Shown: in pieces, positions 32,443 through 41,473 of the stretch | Position numbering within the stretch: position 1 is the stretch's first letter | How the letters are laid out: every line of letters starts with the position of its first letter | From: Hyposmocoma kahamanoa | Lineage: Eukaryota > Arthropoda > Insecta > Lepidoptera > Cosmopterigidae | Length of the DNA: 64,000 bases | Direction: 5' to 3' | NCBI RefSeq assembly: GCF_003589595.1 | Contig: NW_020653945.1 | Location: 3,475,108 to 3,539,107 of the forward strand | Translations under genes and position numbers: made by a program | Notes under the pieces: generated by a model | Seen by the model: only the letters and a program-made list of their open reading frames with translations | Database searches by the model: none | What the model was told of the DNA's origin: nothing

Positions 32443-32740
32443 TTTATAATACTACATGACGGGATGAACAAGTCGTGCGCCTGGAGGTAAGCGTCACGCC
32501 TGTCCCTAACAGTTGCAGTGTCACTCAGACCTTTATATCACAAAGATCTGAGAGTCATCGCCACTGCGCCCGACACCCTGAGACATAAGTTGACAAGTCC
32601 CATGTGCTTGTAATTTCACCAGCACCCTTACCCTTCAAAACCGGAACACAGTAATGTTAATATTACTGCTTGGCGGCAGAAATAGATAAGGTGGCAGTAC
32701 TTCCCTGGACGAACTCTTTCACAAGGAGCTCTACTGCTTT
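32443..32740 (-). repeat. family A repeat, full length, close to consensus
   Basis: Minus-strand copy from TTTTTTATAATACTACATG to CACAAGGAGCTCTACTGC with all blocks and no larger gaps. Confidence 0.85.
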
Positions 32741-32795
32741 ACGAGGTGGTTTAAATCCAATAAACTGGATTCATCTTCTAATTTGCTTTCCTTTT

Positions 32796-33030
32796 GGAGC
32801 TTTTGTGCACTACGTCCGATTCGTAGCCATTCCGAATCCGAAAAATGACAGTCCGAAATGTCACAGGGATTTTATCTCTAGGTGTACAAGCGATATTCGT
32901 ATTTTCTTGGATTTCAATCGGACTTAGTGCACAAGCGACATCTGAAGTGGGTCCGAGTTTTCTAGACTTTACTTTCCGAGACTATACTCGGATTCGGAAC
33001 GAAAACTTTGGTTGCAGTGCACAAACGCGT
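32796..33030. mobile_element. MITE T, copy 1
   Basis: GCTTTTGTGCACTACGTCCG on the left is answered inside by CGGACTTAGTGCACAAGCGAC (32910-32939, split here at GCGAC) and again at the right by GCAGTGCACAAACGCG. The nested inverted repeats suggest one element with a duplicated end. A shorter relative lies at 63004-63125. Confidence 0.5.
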
Positions 33031-33032
33031 TT

Positions 33033-33205
33033 AGAGGTGGAATATCTTCTTTAAATTTTAATGGGACCACTACCTTTTTCAACAAAAAAGAACCATTGAA
33101 ATCAGTTCACAAACTGTCAGAGTAATCACGTAAGATACACACAAAAAAATACAATCCATCCAATTGAGAAACTTCTCCTTTTTAAAGTCTGTTAAAAATA
33201 AACAG
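33033..33205 (-). repeat. family D fragment
   Basis: Minus-strand left half of the family: CTTCTCCTTTTTAAAGTC at the right edge, CAACAAAAAAGAACCATTG in the middle and TAGAGGTGGAATATCTTC at the left. Confidence 0.65.
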
Positions 33206-33211
33206 AAACTT

Positions 33212-33474
33212 TTTTTATAATTCGTCAAGCGATGGTCGTGGATGGTAAACTACACGCCTGTCCATAACAGTAGCAGTGCCACTCAGCTCTGTAAATCGCA
33301 AAGATCTGAGGGGCACTGCCACTGCACCCGTCACCCTGAGACATAAGTAATTTCACCAGCACCCTTAAACCGGAACACAGTAATGCTGACATTACTGCTT
33401 GGCGGCAGAAATAGATAAGGTGGCAGTACTTCCCTGGACGAATTCTTTCACGAGAAACTCTACTGCTACTAAAG
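33212..33474 (-). repeat. family A repeat
   Basis: Minus-strand copy with a gap after CTGAGACATAAGT; head CACGAGAAACTCTACTGC. Confidence 0.82.
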
Positions 33475-33494
33475 CGTATAGGTAGCATAGGCAT

Positions 33495-33586
33495 TATTTA
33501 GGTTTGCGTTCTCCATCTTCGACCTCGTTGTCACTTTCAATCAGGTAAGATGGAGGTCAAATGAGCACGTATTTTTTTGTATAAAA
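33495..33586 (+). repeat. LINE 3' UTR end (Jockey-like family)
   Basis: TCCATCTTCGACCTCG, TTGTCACTTTCAATCAGG and GATGGAGGTCAAATGAGCAC match the 3' UTR that follows the LINE C-terminus at 53107-53515. Only the last 90 bp are present, ending in a short A-rich run. Confidence 0.65.
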
Positions 33587-33589
33587 AAA

Positions 33590-34169
33590 CTAAAAAAATT
33601 TTAACGAAAAGGATCGATGAGCAGCCCTACCCGATATTTTCTCGCTAAAATATTAAGTACATCCCTTCTGTGTGTCCCTCTGTATGTGTATAGCAACATG
33701 TCGATTCAATTTACACGTCTAACTACGTACAAGATTACCATGTATATCATCTAAGTGATATTATTTGATGTTAACGCTACACTGGCCGGCGTGAGAAGCG
33801 CCCGACGCCAGCAGAGCGAGACATCCTAAATTTCATGTGCAATTACACTTACCGTATGCCATACATTTTTTTTACTGGTCTACTGAGAAGAAAGAAAGAA
33901 GGGTAGTATGCAGTTGTTAATGTCTTATCGTTGATTTTAAAAATATTAGTAAAATTACTATTATTTTAATCTTCACCGCAAAACACAGTTAAGTTCAGGT
34001 TTGTCAAAAAGGAAATTTATTACACACGTTATTTTTTCATCTTAAAAATAATCACGTGGTGGTGCGAAAGCAAGCCTTGTTACTAACCTTGTTACTTGTA
34101 GGAGTGGATACTACAGTGTCCTGGGAGGTCAGGAAGTCTCTATTAAGGCTATTTATAACTACAATAAAT
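33590..34169. other. unassigned stretch left of the large hAT-like unit
   Basis: No gene is recognised. Confidence 0.3.
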
Positions 34170-34606
34170 CCTATAGGCAGGGCTGGGCAGTATTTGAATA
34201 CTTGTATTTGAAATACGTATTTAAAATACAAATACGTATTTTGTATTTGTATTTCAATTACTCCCTAAAAATGTATTTTGTAATTGGTATTTCAAATACC
34301 TGACCGTAATGTATTTTGTAATTTGTATTTCAAATACTTTCGTTGCAAAATACATTTCAACAAAATACTTTTTTCTTTTCAATGTACAGCCTATTTTGTG
34401 ACGTGCATAGATTTATATAAGTGTTGGGCATTGATAATGATAATATATTTATTGCAGTTTACATAATATAAATAATACAAATTTTACACTATATTACGTA
34501 TACATGTAATATACTGTAAGGGCATAGCAATATAAAAACTTATAATATGGTTTAATTACATTTCAAGCCTTAGCAATAATTATTATTACAAAATTTCTTA
34601 TTATAA

Positions 34607-34826
34607 TTTTTTTTTTTTTTTTAACACACACACTCAACATAGCCCCGCACTAGGGAAACCCTGTGTCGCGGGTGCCATGGACACACACATAGACAACTAC
34701 AAATTACACCCAAACTCACGAGAGAAATAATTGTAGGCCATACAACTATTTCTCTCGGCCCGGGAATCGAACCTGGGACCTCTGCGTGGCAGTCCGGCAT
34801 GGTAACCGTTCGGCCACGGAGGCAGT
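34607..34826 (-). repeat. family B SINE, full length, with target duplication
   Basis: Minus-strand copy with T-run (A-tail) at 34607-34622, intact box A and box B (GGTTCGATTCCCGGGCC). A 13-bp duplication, ATTTCTTATTATA at 34593-34605 and ATTTCTTATCATA at 36118-36130, brackets this SINE together with the mariner next to it. Confidence 0.9.
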
Positions 34827-34832
34827 TAAATA

Positions 34833-36113
34833 GGGGTTAAAGTATGAAATTGCCGATTTGTACTGAAAATCTAAATTGTTTATTTTTTAAATTTTTAACA
34901 AATTTATTTAATCAAAATAGTTGCCATTATTATCTATACATTGCTGCCATCTAATGGGAAGGTTATTAATGCCTTTGCGATAGAACTCCGACGATCTAGA
35001 CTGCACAAACTGTGTGAAAGCATTTTGTACTGCCTCCTGGGAAGAAAACTTCTTGTCACGTAGATAATTGTCCAAATCACGAAAAAAATGGTAGTCCGTT
35101 GGAGCAAGGTCTGGTGAATACGGAGGATGACGAATGGTTTCTAACTGCAGTTCCTGAAGGGTCAAAATGGTTTCTCGTGCTGTGTGAGGTCTCGCGTTGT
35201 CGTGGAGCAATAATGGTGAAGATCGATTCATGAGTCGGGGCTGTTTTACTGCTAGTTTTGTCAACATGGTTCGGAGTTCGGCACAATAGACATCTGCCGT
35301 TATTGCTTGACCAGATCGGAGAAAACTATAGTGAATAACACCATGCTGAGACCACCAAACAGTTACCATTACCTTTTTATTGGTAAGTTTTGCTTTAGGA
35401 CACTGTTGTGGCATTTGACCTGGGGTCAGCCATTGCATTTTTCTTTTCCGGTTATCATAAAGAATCCACTTTTCATCACATGTTACAATTCGATCCAATA
35501 TTCCTTCATTTCTGTACCGGTTCAACAAGGCAACACAAGTTTCAACACGCGTTTCTTTCTGCAGATCAGTCAAATCATGAGGCACCCATTTTTCGTATTT
35601 TTTTATTTTATTGATTTGACGCAAGTGCGTCAATATTGTGGGTAAGGTAACGTTAAACCATGCCGCCAATTCCTGGGTAGTTTGACTAGGATCGGCTTCC
35701 ACTATCTCTCTTAATTCATCGTTATTCACCTGTGTGGGCGGTCTTCCTCGTGCCTCGTTCTTTAAGTCGAAATTTCCATCACGAAAGCGTTTAAACCAAA
35801 ATCGCACGGTGCGTTCATTAGTAGACCCCTCTCCAAACGCAGCATTGATATTGCGGGCTGTTTCTGCCACGTTAGTTCCGCGTCGGAACTCGTATTCAAA
35901 AATCACTCAAATTTTCGCAGTATCCATCTTTCTTGTCTAAATTGAATAACAAAAACAATTGAAAGTCGATATTCAAATGTTTCAAATTTAAAAAAAAAGA
36001 AAATCACAGAAACCATTTGAAAAAAGTTTCATTCGAAAACCTCAAACCATGAAGATTCTATGAAAATTCAAAGAACCTATTGCAATAAAACGGCAATTTC
36101 ATACTTTAACCCC
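34833..36113 (-). mobile_element. mariner transposon, cecropia-like (1281 bp)
   Basis: Cut-and-paste DNA transposon. Perfect inverted repeats begin GGGGTTAAAGTATGAAATTG and run to GCCG (23 bp). The TA target duplication is present on both sides (34831-34832 and 36114-36115). The length is typical for a complete mariner. The single internal gene is a transposase on the minus strand. Intact ends mean that it could still be mobilised in trans. Confidence 0.95.
34908..35906 (-). CDS. mariner transposase, start region broken
   Basis: DDE/D transposase that would bind the element's ends, cut and reinsert it in the nucleus. The 332-residue open frame has an N-terminal helix-turn-helix region (TVRFWFKRFRDG around 33-44), WVPHDL at 107-112, TCDEKW with D144, HDNARPH with D236 and YSPDLAPTDY with D271. 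The last two Asp are 34 residues apart, giving the D34D signature of mariner. The overall look is that of the cecropia subfamily, to which Hsmar1/SETMAR also belongs. The open frame lacks its own ATG. The likely original ATG is at 35925-35927, and codon 7 is TGA (35907-35909), where CGA would fit by a single C-to-T change. The next in-frame ATG is at residue 157. Apart from this nonsense codon I see no lesion, so the loss of function looks recent. Confidence 0.92.
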   Translation of the reverse strand: MIFEYEFRRGTNVAETARNINAAFGEGSTNERTVRFWFKRFRDGNFDLKNEARGRPPTQVNNDELREIVEADPSQTTQELAAWFNVTLPTILTHLRQINKIKKYEKWVPHDLTDLQKETRVETCVALLNRYRNEGILDRIVTCDEKWILYDNRKRKMQWLTPGQMPQQCPKAKLTNKKVMVTVWWSQHGVIHYSFLRSGQAITADVYCAELRTMLTKLAVKQPRLMNRSSPLLLHDNARPHTARETILTLQELQLETIRHPPYSPDLAPTDYHFFRDLDNYLRDKKFSSQEAVQNAFTQFVQSRSSEFYRKGINNLPIRWQQCIDNNGNYFD

Positions 36114-36236
36114 TAATATTTCTTATCATATATATAAACATATTATTAATTGTACAATTATGTGTTATAGTACTAGTTTTAATTCGACCATAATAACATT
36201 GCATTTACTCCATTATATAACATTTTATCTACTTCA

Positions 36237-37913
36237 TTTTATTTATTTATTCACATAGGTACAATGAAAGACATATGAATCCTGTAATATGGATATGATA
36301 ATAATGGACAGCAAAATAGGAATGAGGCAGATCAACGCTATAGCAATTTATCATCAAGATATTGTTGCACTGTATAGTAAGTTTTATTAGAAAGAATGTT
36401 TTTTAAGTTATTTATGAAAATACTTGTTTTATTTTCTTGCTTTATATGCTCCGGTAGTTTGTTGTATATTTTTATCGACATTGATTATGGGCTCGATCTA
36501 TGCATTTCCAATTTTGAGAACGGTGTTACAAGATTATTTCCGTATCTTGTGGGATGGTGTCTTGGTTCGTCTCGCAGTTTAGTGTAAAATTGTGGGTACT
36601 TTTTTATAAATTTGCAAACTTCCAAAATGTAAATTGATGTTAGGGTTAAGATTTTGTATTTTCTAAAGAATGGTTCACAGCTCTCTGTTCTTGATATATT
36701 TGCTAGTATTCTTACGCAGTTTTTTTGTTTAATAAAGAGGTCATTTACAGTTGTACTATTGCCCCACAATATGATGCCGTATGATAACCATGCATAAGCG
36801 TATGCATAGTAAGCACTTAGGGCTGTTTGTAAATTTGTTGACTTCTTTATTTCTTTTAAGGCGTAAGTAAAACTAGATAGCTTTTTTGTGATTTTTTGTA
36901 CATGCTGCTTCCAATTTATATTTGTATCGATATCTATTCCGAGTAAATTAAATGTATTGACGGTTTCTATTTGTATTTGGTTATACGAAAAATTAATATT
37001 TAGTGATGGTTTTTGAATTTAGACCCTAATTCTATAATTTTGGTTTTTGTGAAGTTAATTTCTAAATTGTGATCATTCATCCATGTTACAATTGTAGTTA
37101 GTGTATTATGAAGGGTTTGATTTAAGTGGTCACTATTTTTACAAGAGGTTAATATTGAGATGTCGTCAGCGAAAAGAGCACATGAATCGTTTATTAGGTA
37201 CGTTTGGGAGGTCATTTATATAAGCCAGGAATAGTATGCACCCAATGACGCTTCCTTGTGGTATCGAATTGTTCATGTTTTGGGGCTCAGATCTGACTTG
37301 AGTTATTTCCCCTGTCTCATAGTTATAATGCTCGATTTCTACATACTGGATTCTGTTTTCTAAATAGGATGCGAACCATTTATGAATGTTACCTCGTATA
37401 CCCATTCCGTAAAGTTTATCCAGTAAGATATCATACCGAACTTTATCGTATGCCTTTGACATGTCCAATAGGATACCGATACCATACTTTTTTTCATTTA
37501 GTGTATCCAGAATCTTTTGCATAAATTTGTAAGTCGCAAGTGTAGTTGAACGATTTTTCCGAAAACCATTCTGCGACTCATCAAATATATTGTACTTTTC
37601 ACAGAAAGAGTATAGGCGGCTACACATTGCCTTCTCAAATACTTTCGAAGCCGCGGGCAATAATGCAATCGGTCTGTAATTACTCAGATCATACTTACTT
37701 CCTTTTTTGAGGATCGGTTTTATCAGGGATTGTTTAAGAAGATCCGGGAACACACCCTCGGCAAAAGACTGATTGACAAGCGTATAAAACGGAAACGTCA
37801 ATTCGTCTGCACATACCCTTATAAGCGCGGATGGTATCTCGTCTATTCCATAGCTGTATTTATTTTTTAGATTACGTATAATTACGTTTATTTCGCGCGG
37901 TTCGACCGGGCTC
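36237..37913 (-). pseudogene. 5'-truncated LINE ORF2 (Jockey/CR1-like), fused to U6
   Basis: Reverse transcriptase remnant of a non-LTR retrotransposon; no endonuclease part is left. The frame 37166-37915 shows NYRPIALL (79-86), NGFRKNRST (116-124), the catalytic LLDMSKAYDKV (149-159) and SIPQGSVIGC (217-226). A frameshift near 37175-37190 leads to LFADDISIL (in 37000-37215). A second near 37015 leads to NLLGIDIDTNINWKQH, LSYGIILWGN and QKNCVRILANI (to 36485). A third near 36488 leads to IYNKLPEHIKQ and then TYYTVQQYL (to about 36345). The 3' UTR ends in AATAAATAAATAAA (about 36240-36253). The 5' end begins directly at the T-run of the U6 copy. No target duplication was found around the fusion. 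Confidence 0.85.
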
Positions 37914-37965
37914 AAAAAAATGTGGAACGCTTCACGATTTTGCGTGTCATCCTTGCGCAGGGGCC

Positions 37966-38005
<40 letters not shown>

Positions 38006-38022
38006 ACTGCCGAAGCAAGTAC
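37914..38022 (-). ncRNA. U6: U6 snRNA copy, 5' part of a U6-LINE chimera
   Basis: U6 is the catalytic-core snRNA of the spliceosome. The minus strand runs from GTACTTGCTTCGGCAGTACA through ACATATACTAAAATTGGAAC, the ACAGAGA box, AGATTAGCATGGCCCCTGCG and GATGACACGCAAATC-type sequence to GTGAAGCGTTCCACA and seven T. It is essentially complete and differs from the usual U6 at about one position (third base A instead of T). No TATA element is seen about 25 bp upstream (the DNA there reads TTTAATTGATTAAC), so it is probably a retrocopy and not an active gene. Its T-run joins the truncated LINE in the same orientation without a gap. Confidence 0.9.
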
Positions 38023-38189
38023 GTTAATCAATTAAATTTCAATCAGATTAAAAAATCTATTCAATTGCAACTGATTTCGATTGAATTGATTTTAATTGCA
38101 ATTAGATTAATTTTATTAGTTGTTCTAAGAAACAATTGAAACTAACAATTAAAACCGAAACTATCAAGTAAAAGTGTCATCACGAATAT

Positions 38190-38837
38190 GGGTTAGGGGA
38201 TGGGTTTGGGGTGTGTTAGGGGGTCGGTTAGGGGGCCGGTTGAGGGTCGGTTAGGGGTCAGTTGGGGGTCGGTTAGGAGGTTAGTTAAGGGGTCGGTTAG
38301 GGAGTCGGTTAGGGGTCGGCTGGGGGTGGTTCGGGGGTCGTTTAGGGGGTAGGTTAGGGGGCCGGTTGGGGGGTCGTTTAGGGTGTCGGTTGGGAGGTCA
38401 GATAGGGGGTAGGTTAGGGTGCGGTTAGGGGGTCGGTTAGGAGTTGGTTAGGGGGCCGTTTAGGGTGCCGGTTGGGGTCAGTTAGTGGGCTGGTTAGGGG
38501 ATCGGTTAGTGGGTCGGTTAAGGGTTTGGTTAGGGAGTGGGTCAGAGGCGGATTAGGGGCCCTTTAGGGATGGACCCCCTAACTGACCCCTTAACCGACC
38601 CCCTACCTATCCCCAACCAGCCCCCTAACCGACCCCTATCCGTTCCCTAATCGACCCCCTAACCGAACCCCAACCGACCACTTAACCGGTCCCCAACCGA
38701 CCCCCCAACCGGACCCTAACCGACCTCCTACCGACACCTAACCGATCCCCAAACCGACACCTTAACCGACCCCCTACCGACACCTAACCGACCTCCAACC
38801 GGACCCCCTAATCGAGCCCCTATCTGAGCCCCCAACC
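38190..38837. repeat. telomere-like G-rich array inverted against a C-rich array
   Basis: The part 38190-38571 is a degenerate minisatellite with units such as GGTTAGGGGGTC. At 38573 the strand bias switches, and 38573-38837 carries the complement type (CCCCTAACCGACCCC). TTAGG, the usual telomeric pentamer of insects, occurs in most units but is spaced by G-rich and TCGG pieces. The two arms could pair as a large hairpin, and the G-rich strand has many runs able to form quadruplexes. Confidence 0.85.
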
Positions 38838-38958
38838 TTCGTGGTGGTATTATATGTGAAGAACTACATACAAAAAATATATGTAATTAGATTGAAGTCG
38901 TTGTAAATGACGAAGTAAATGCAAGTGATCAATCACTTTTTTGCAAAGAGCATCTATT
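38838..38958. other. spacer between arrays
   Basis: AT-rich spacer with no recognised feature. Confidence 0.3.
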
Positions 38959-39001
38959 ATATGTATGTATGTGTATATGTGTGTGTGTGAGTGCGTGTGT
39001 G

Positions 39002-39032
<31 letters not shown>

Positions 39033-39077
39033 TTGCCTGCGTGCGTGCGTGCCTGCGTGCGTGCGTGCGTGCGTCCG
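38959..39077 (+). repeat. microsatellite: TATG, TG, then GTGC
   Basis: ATGTATGTATGTG is followed by TGTGTGTG and then about 70 bp of GTGC/GTGT units with a few changes. Confidence 0.9.
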
Positions 39078-39154
39078 TTTGTGTAAAGCGGAACGTTCAA
39101 AAAATGAAGTATGAAATTATTTGATTTTTAATTCGGGACTTAATCACGTATAAA
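39078..39154. other. unassigned spacer
   Basis: No feature is recognised. Confidence 0.3.
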
Positions 39155-39250
39155 CATATTTTATTTACCTCGACTTTTCGGACATATTGCAACGTCCATG
39201 GTCTCGCAAGGACTAAAGAGGCGGGTGTCAGCATCTTCCAGTTGTGCGAG
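39155..39250 (+). repeat. family H repeat
   Basis: TTATTTACCTCGACTTTTCGG, split as ACCTCGACTTTTCGG and CATATTGCAACGTCCATGG, then GGACTAAAGAGGCGGGTGTC. The same order is found at 59235-59400. Confidence 0.6.
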
Positions 39251-39977
39251 TTTTTCTAACTACCCGCACTTTATCTTCATTACTTATTTGTGCACTAGGG
39301 TTCTCACTACACCGACACACAACACTCACGACATCTTAAATACTCGTATTCAATGCAGTAGAAGCACATTTGCAGGTGGCAACAGTGCATGGTATTGTCA
39401 AAGACGTCAAAGTCATCTTTTCGCGGTTATAACTTAGAGTAGCAGGGTTCTAGGGTTATAGCCGCCATTTTGCGGTTGGTTTAAATTGCACATTTGCATC
39501 CTTTATAGGCCCAGTAGATAGGGATAACGTATCGCGTGAGCGAATAATTTGTGTTGTGAACATGTTATGAATGGCATTTACACGTATATACAGTATTCGA
39601 CATGTATAGGAATATTAATAATAATTATACGTACTTCGTGCTCTGAAGTATGGTGGTATTGGTTTAACAGTTTTTTTCTGGTAAAACTGAATATTTAAAA
39701 CTTCTTTTTCAAGATATGTATTGTGGAAGGAAATCCTTTGAAGGAAATTGTTGGTTTCCACATGTCGCGATAAGTATACTAATAAAGTATTTTGTAATTT
39801 GTATTTGTATTTTGTATTTTAAATACACCCCATGAAAGTATTTTGTATTTTGTATTTCAAATACACCTCAAGAAAGTATTTGGTATTTTGTATTTTAAAT
39901 ACATTTAAGGAAGTATTTTGTAATTTGTATTTCAATTAAGATGTAGCATGTATTTTGCCCAGCCCTGCCTATAGGTA

Positions 39978-40319
39978 GCAATGAGGGACACCCTTACTTC
40001 CTTAGGAGGTAGACATGTAATTTTGTTTATGACGCCTTATTTGACCGTTAGGTTACGATTACAAGGATCAAACACGAAAAAAAATTCATTCGACTGACAA
40101 GACCTGTGCCTGTGCCAAACCAGGGCTACCACTCTAGCAACGAGCGACAGGTCGAGACAGCCAGACCTTCTGAACAACTCGTATAGAGATATCGTGCTTT
40201 ACGTCGCTCTCACGCATGCCACGCCCATCTATCCATATTTATGGTCGCGCCCTGTCGTGCTAGCCCTACAGACGTTTGTTACAGATTTTTTGTGTTGGGT
40301 TTTTTCAGCTTCTTTGTAT
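39978..40319. other. flank of the hAT-like unit, mostly unassigned
   Basis: A diverged family C tail (minus) may be present at 40050-40110 (AAAAAATTCATTCGACTG). No gene is seen. Confidence 0.3.
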
Positions 40320-40324
40320 TTGGT

Positions 40325-40655
40325 CTTAACAATTATAACAAACTAGTGGAGTAATTTCACAAAAGAATTAGTAATCATGATATTTAAATTTTTCTCCACC
40401 CCCAAACCCACCAGTTTGTTAAATTTACTTTACTTTCATAGATTTCTCATAGATGGCGCTACGGCTAAAAAGTGTTGAAAAACCAACTACAAAGACACGA
40501 CAACAAGCACATAGAAAAATTCGTGAGGTCCGCTGGTTCCTTTCGTGGCTTAGTTGGTACAGCGTCTGGCACAGTATGCTAGAAGACGTCCCTGTTCGCA
40601 TCCGGCCGAATCGAAAGAATTTTTTCTGAGTGTTCGATCTTTGGATAATCATATC
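40325..40655 (+). repeat. family C tRNA-headed repeat
   Basis: The order is AACAATTATAACAAACTAG, an altered body, AGATGGCGCTACGGC, then the tRNA-like head (CGTGGCTTAGTTGGTACAGC; box B decayed as CTGTTCGCATCC) and GAGTGTTCGATCTTTG. Here the 'tail' block lies before the head, as in the copy at 48415-48735. Confidence 0.7.
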
Positions 40656-41328
40656 GTCATGATATTCAACATATATTATTACAAAGTAGTGCTATAAAAT
40701 TCTTACCTATTTTAATAAAGAAGCAAATGTTACTTACAAGCATTATAAATTATCTTATACGTACTGGTTTAACAAGTACAAACAATGTCATTCCAAAGTC
40801 AATTTTTATATGTACTTTATCCTTATTTATGATAGTCTTTACACCTAGATTGTAAACAAAATAATTTCCAGATATACAGATTTTTTATTATTTTCTTGTA
40901 CGTTTGCCAAAACGAGAAGGAGGAGAGTGATTCTGATGCCACCTGGTGTCACTTGTGTCATAATTGTAAGGGACATGGATTATTTAAAGCTTAACGCACA
41001 CGCACAGCCAGCTTATCCTACGATCTGATTTTAAAGATTTTTTTTCTTCAATGAATGCTATTTACAACCTTTTCCGATGAATGATTTTGACCCTTGGTTG
41101 GGTGTCATTATTATTTTCAAGTGTTATTATTCCAAATTGTAGACAAAGGTGTGTTTTTCCTTGTCGAAAATTACTATTATGCCATGCAAAATGTGTCTCC
41201 CCACCATCATGAAATCTCGTGACTATGGTGATTTTCCTACTTAATTAATCGCCATAGATAAATCTCTACTATCTTATCAATATACATACATTGAAGCGGT
41301 ACAATTAACTTACGCTTTTTTGTCGTAG
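40656..41328. other. region upstream of the EB-domain gene
   Basis: No repeat is recognised. It may hold the promoter or be an intron after a non-coding first exon: a pyrimidine-rich stretch with an AG (41311-41328) precedes the exon below. Confidence 0.3.
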
Positions 41329-41473
41329 ACGTGAGCCGCTGCGCGCGTGACCTCTCCAGGAGTACCAGGTGTCCAGGAGATTTGAGGAAGTTCCAGTGAC
41401 GTCATGATGGGAGGTCGCGAAGTGTTACTTATAGCCCTTTTGGGTCTAGTTGTTGTACAGGGCCAGGAAAAAC
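41329..41473 (+). CDS. first coding exon (signal peptide) of an EB/EGF-like secreted protein; CDS 41404-41473
   Basis: Host gene, partly inside the window. Two ATGs in a row (41404 and 41407) open a 23-codon frame: MMGGREVLLIALLGLVVVQG and then QEK. This is a typical signal peptide, with a charged start, a hydrophobic core VLLIALLGLVVV and a probable cleavage after VQG. The exon ends at 41473 with the donor AAC|GTGAGT, leaving phase 1. The bases 41329-41403 are probably 5' UTR; the TTTTTTGTCGTAG before it could be a splice acceptor, which would mean an earlier non-coding exon. It is followed by an intron of about 17.3 kb. The next coding exon I can find is 58788-58922, whose frame fits. The join is inferred from phase, splice sites and the protein type. 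Confidence 0.65.

Larger units (their letters stand above)
34178..39967. mobile_element. 5.8-kb hAT-like unit carrying nested elements
   Basis: The left end CAGGGCTGGGCA (34178-34189) and right end TGCCCAGCCCTG (39956-39967) are perfect 12-bp inverted repeats of hAT type. The 8-bp sequence CCTATAGG directly flanks both (34170-34177 and 39968-39975). Because CCTATAGG is itself a palindrome, it could in part belong to the ends, but position and length fit a target duplication. The subterminal 200 bp on each side are full of (G)TATTT(T/C)AAATAC motifs, as in many hAT MITEs. No hAT transposase was found, so the unit is non-autonomous. It has been enlarged by a family B SINE, a mariner, a U6-LINE chimera and a telomere-like array. 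Confidence 0.75.

Noticed and set aside
37914..38022. U6 as an active snRNA gene
   Set aside because: No TATA element is visible at the usual distance and it is fused to a LINE. Kept as a retrocopy; expression was not tested.
38959..39077. CRISPR-like or regulatory array
   Set aside because: A simple microsatellite (TATG, TG, GTGC) without spacers.
34178..39967. Autonomous hAT transposon
   Set aside because: No hAT transposase domain was found. The only transposase inside is that of the nested mariner.
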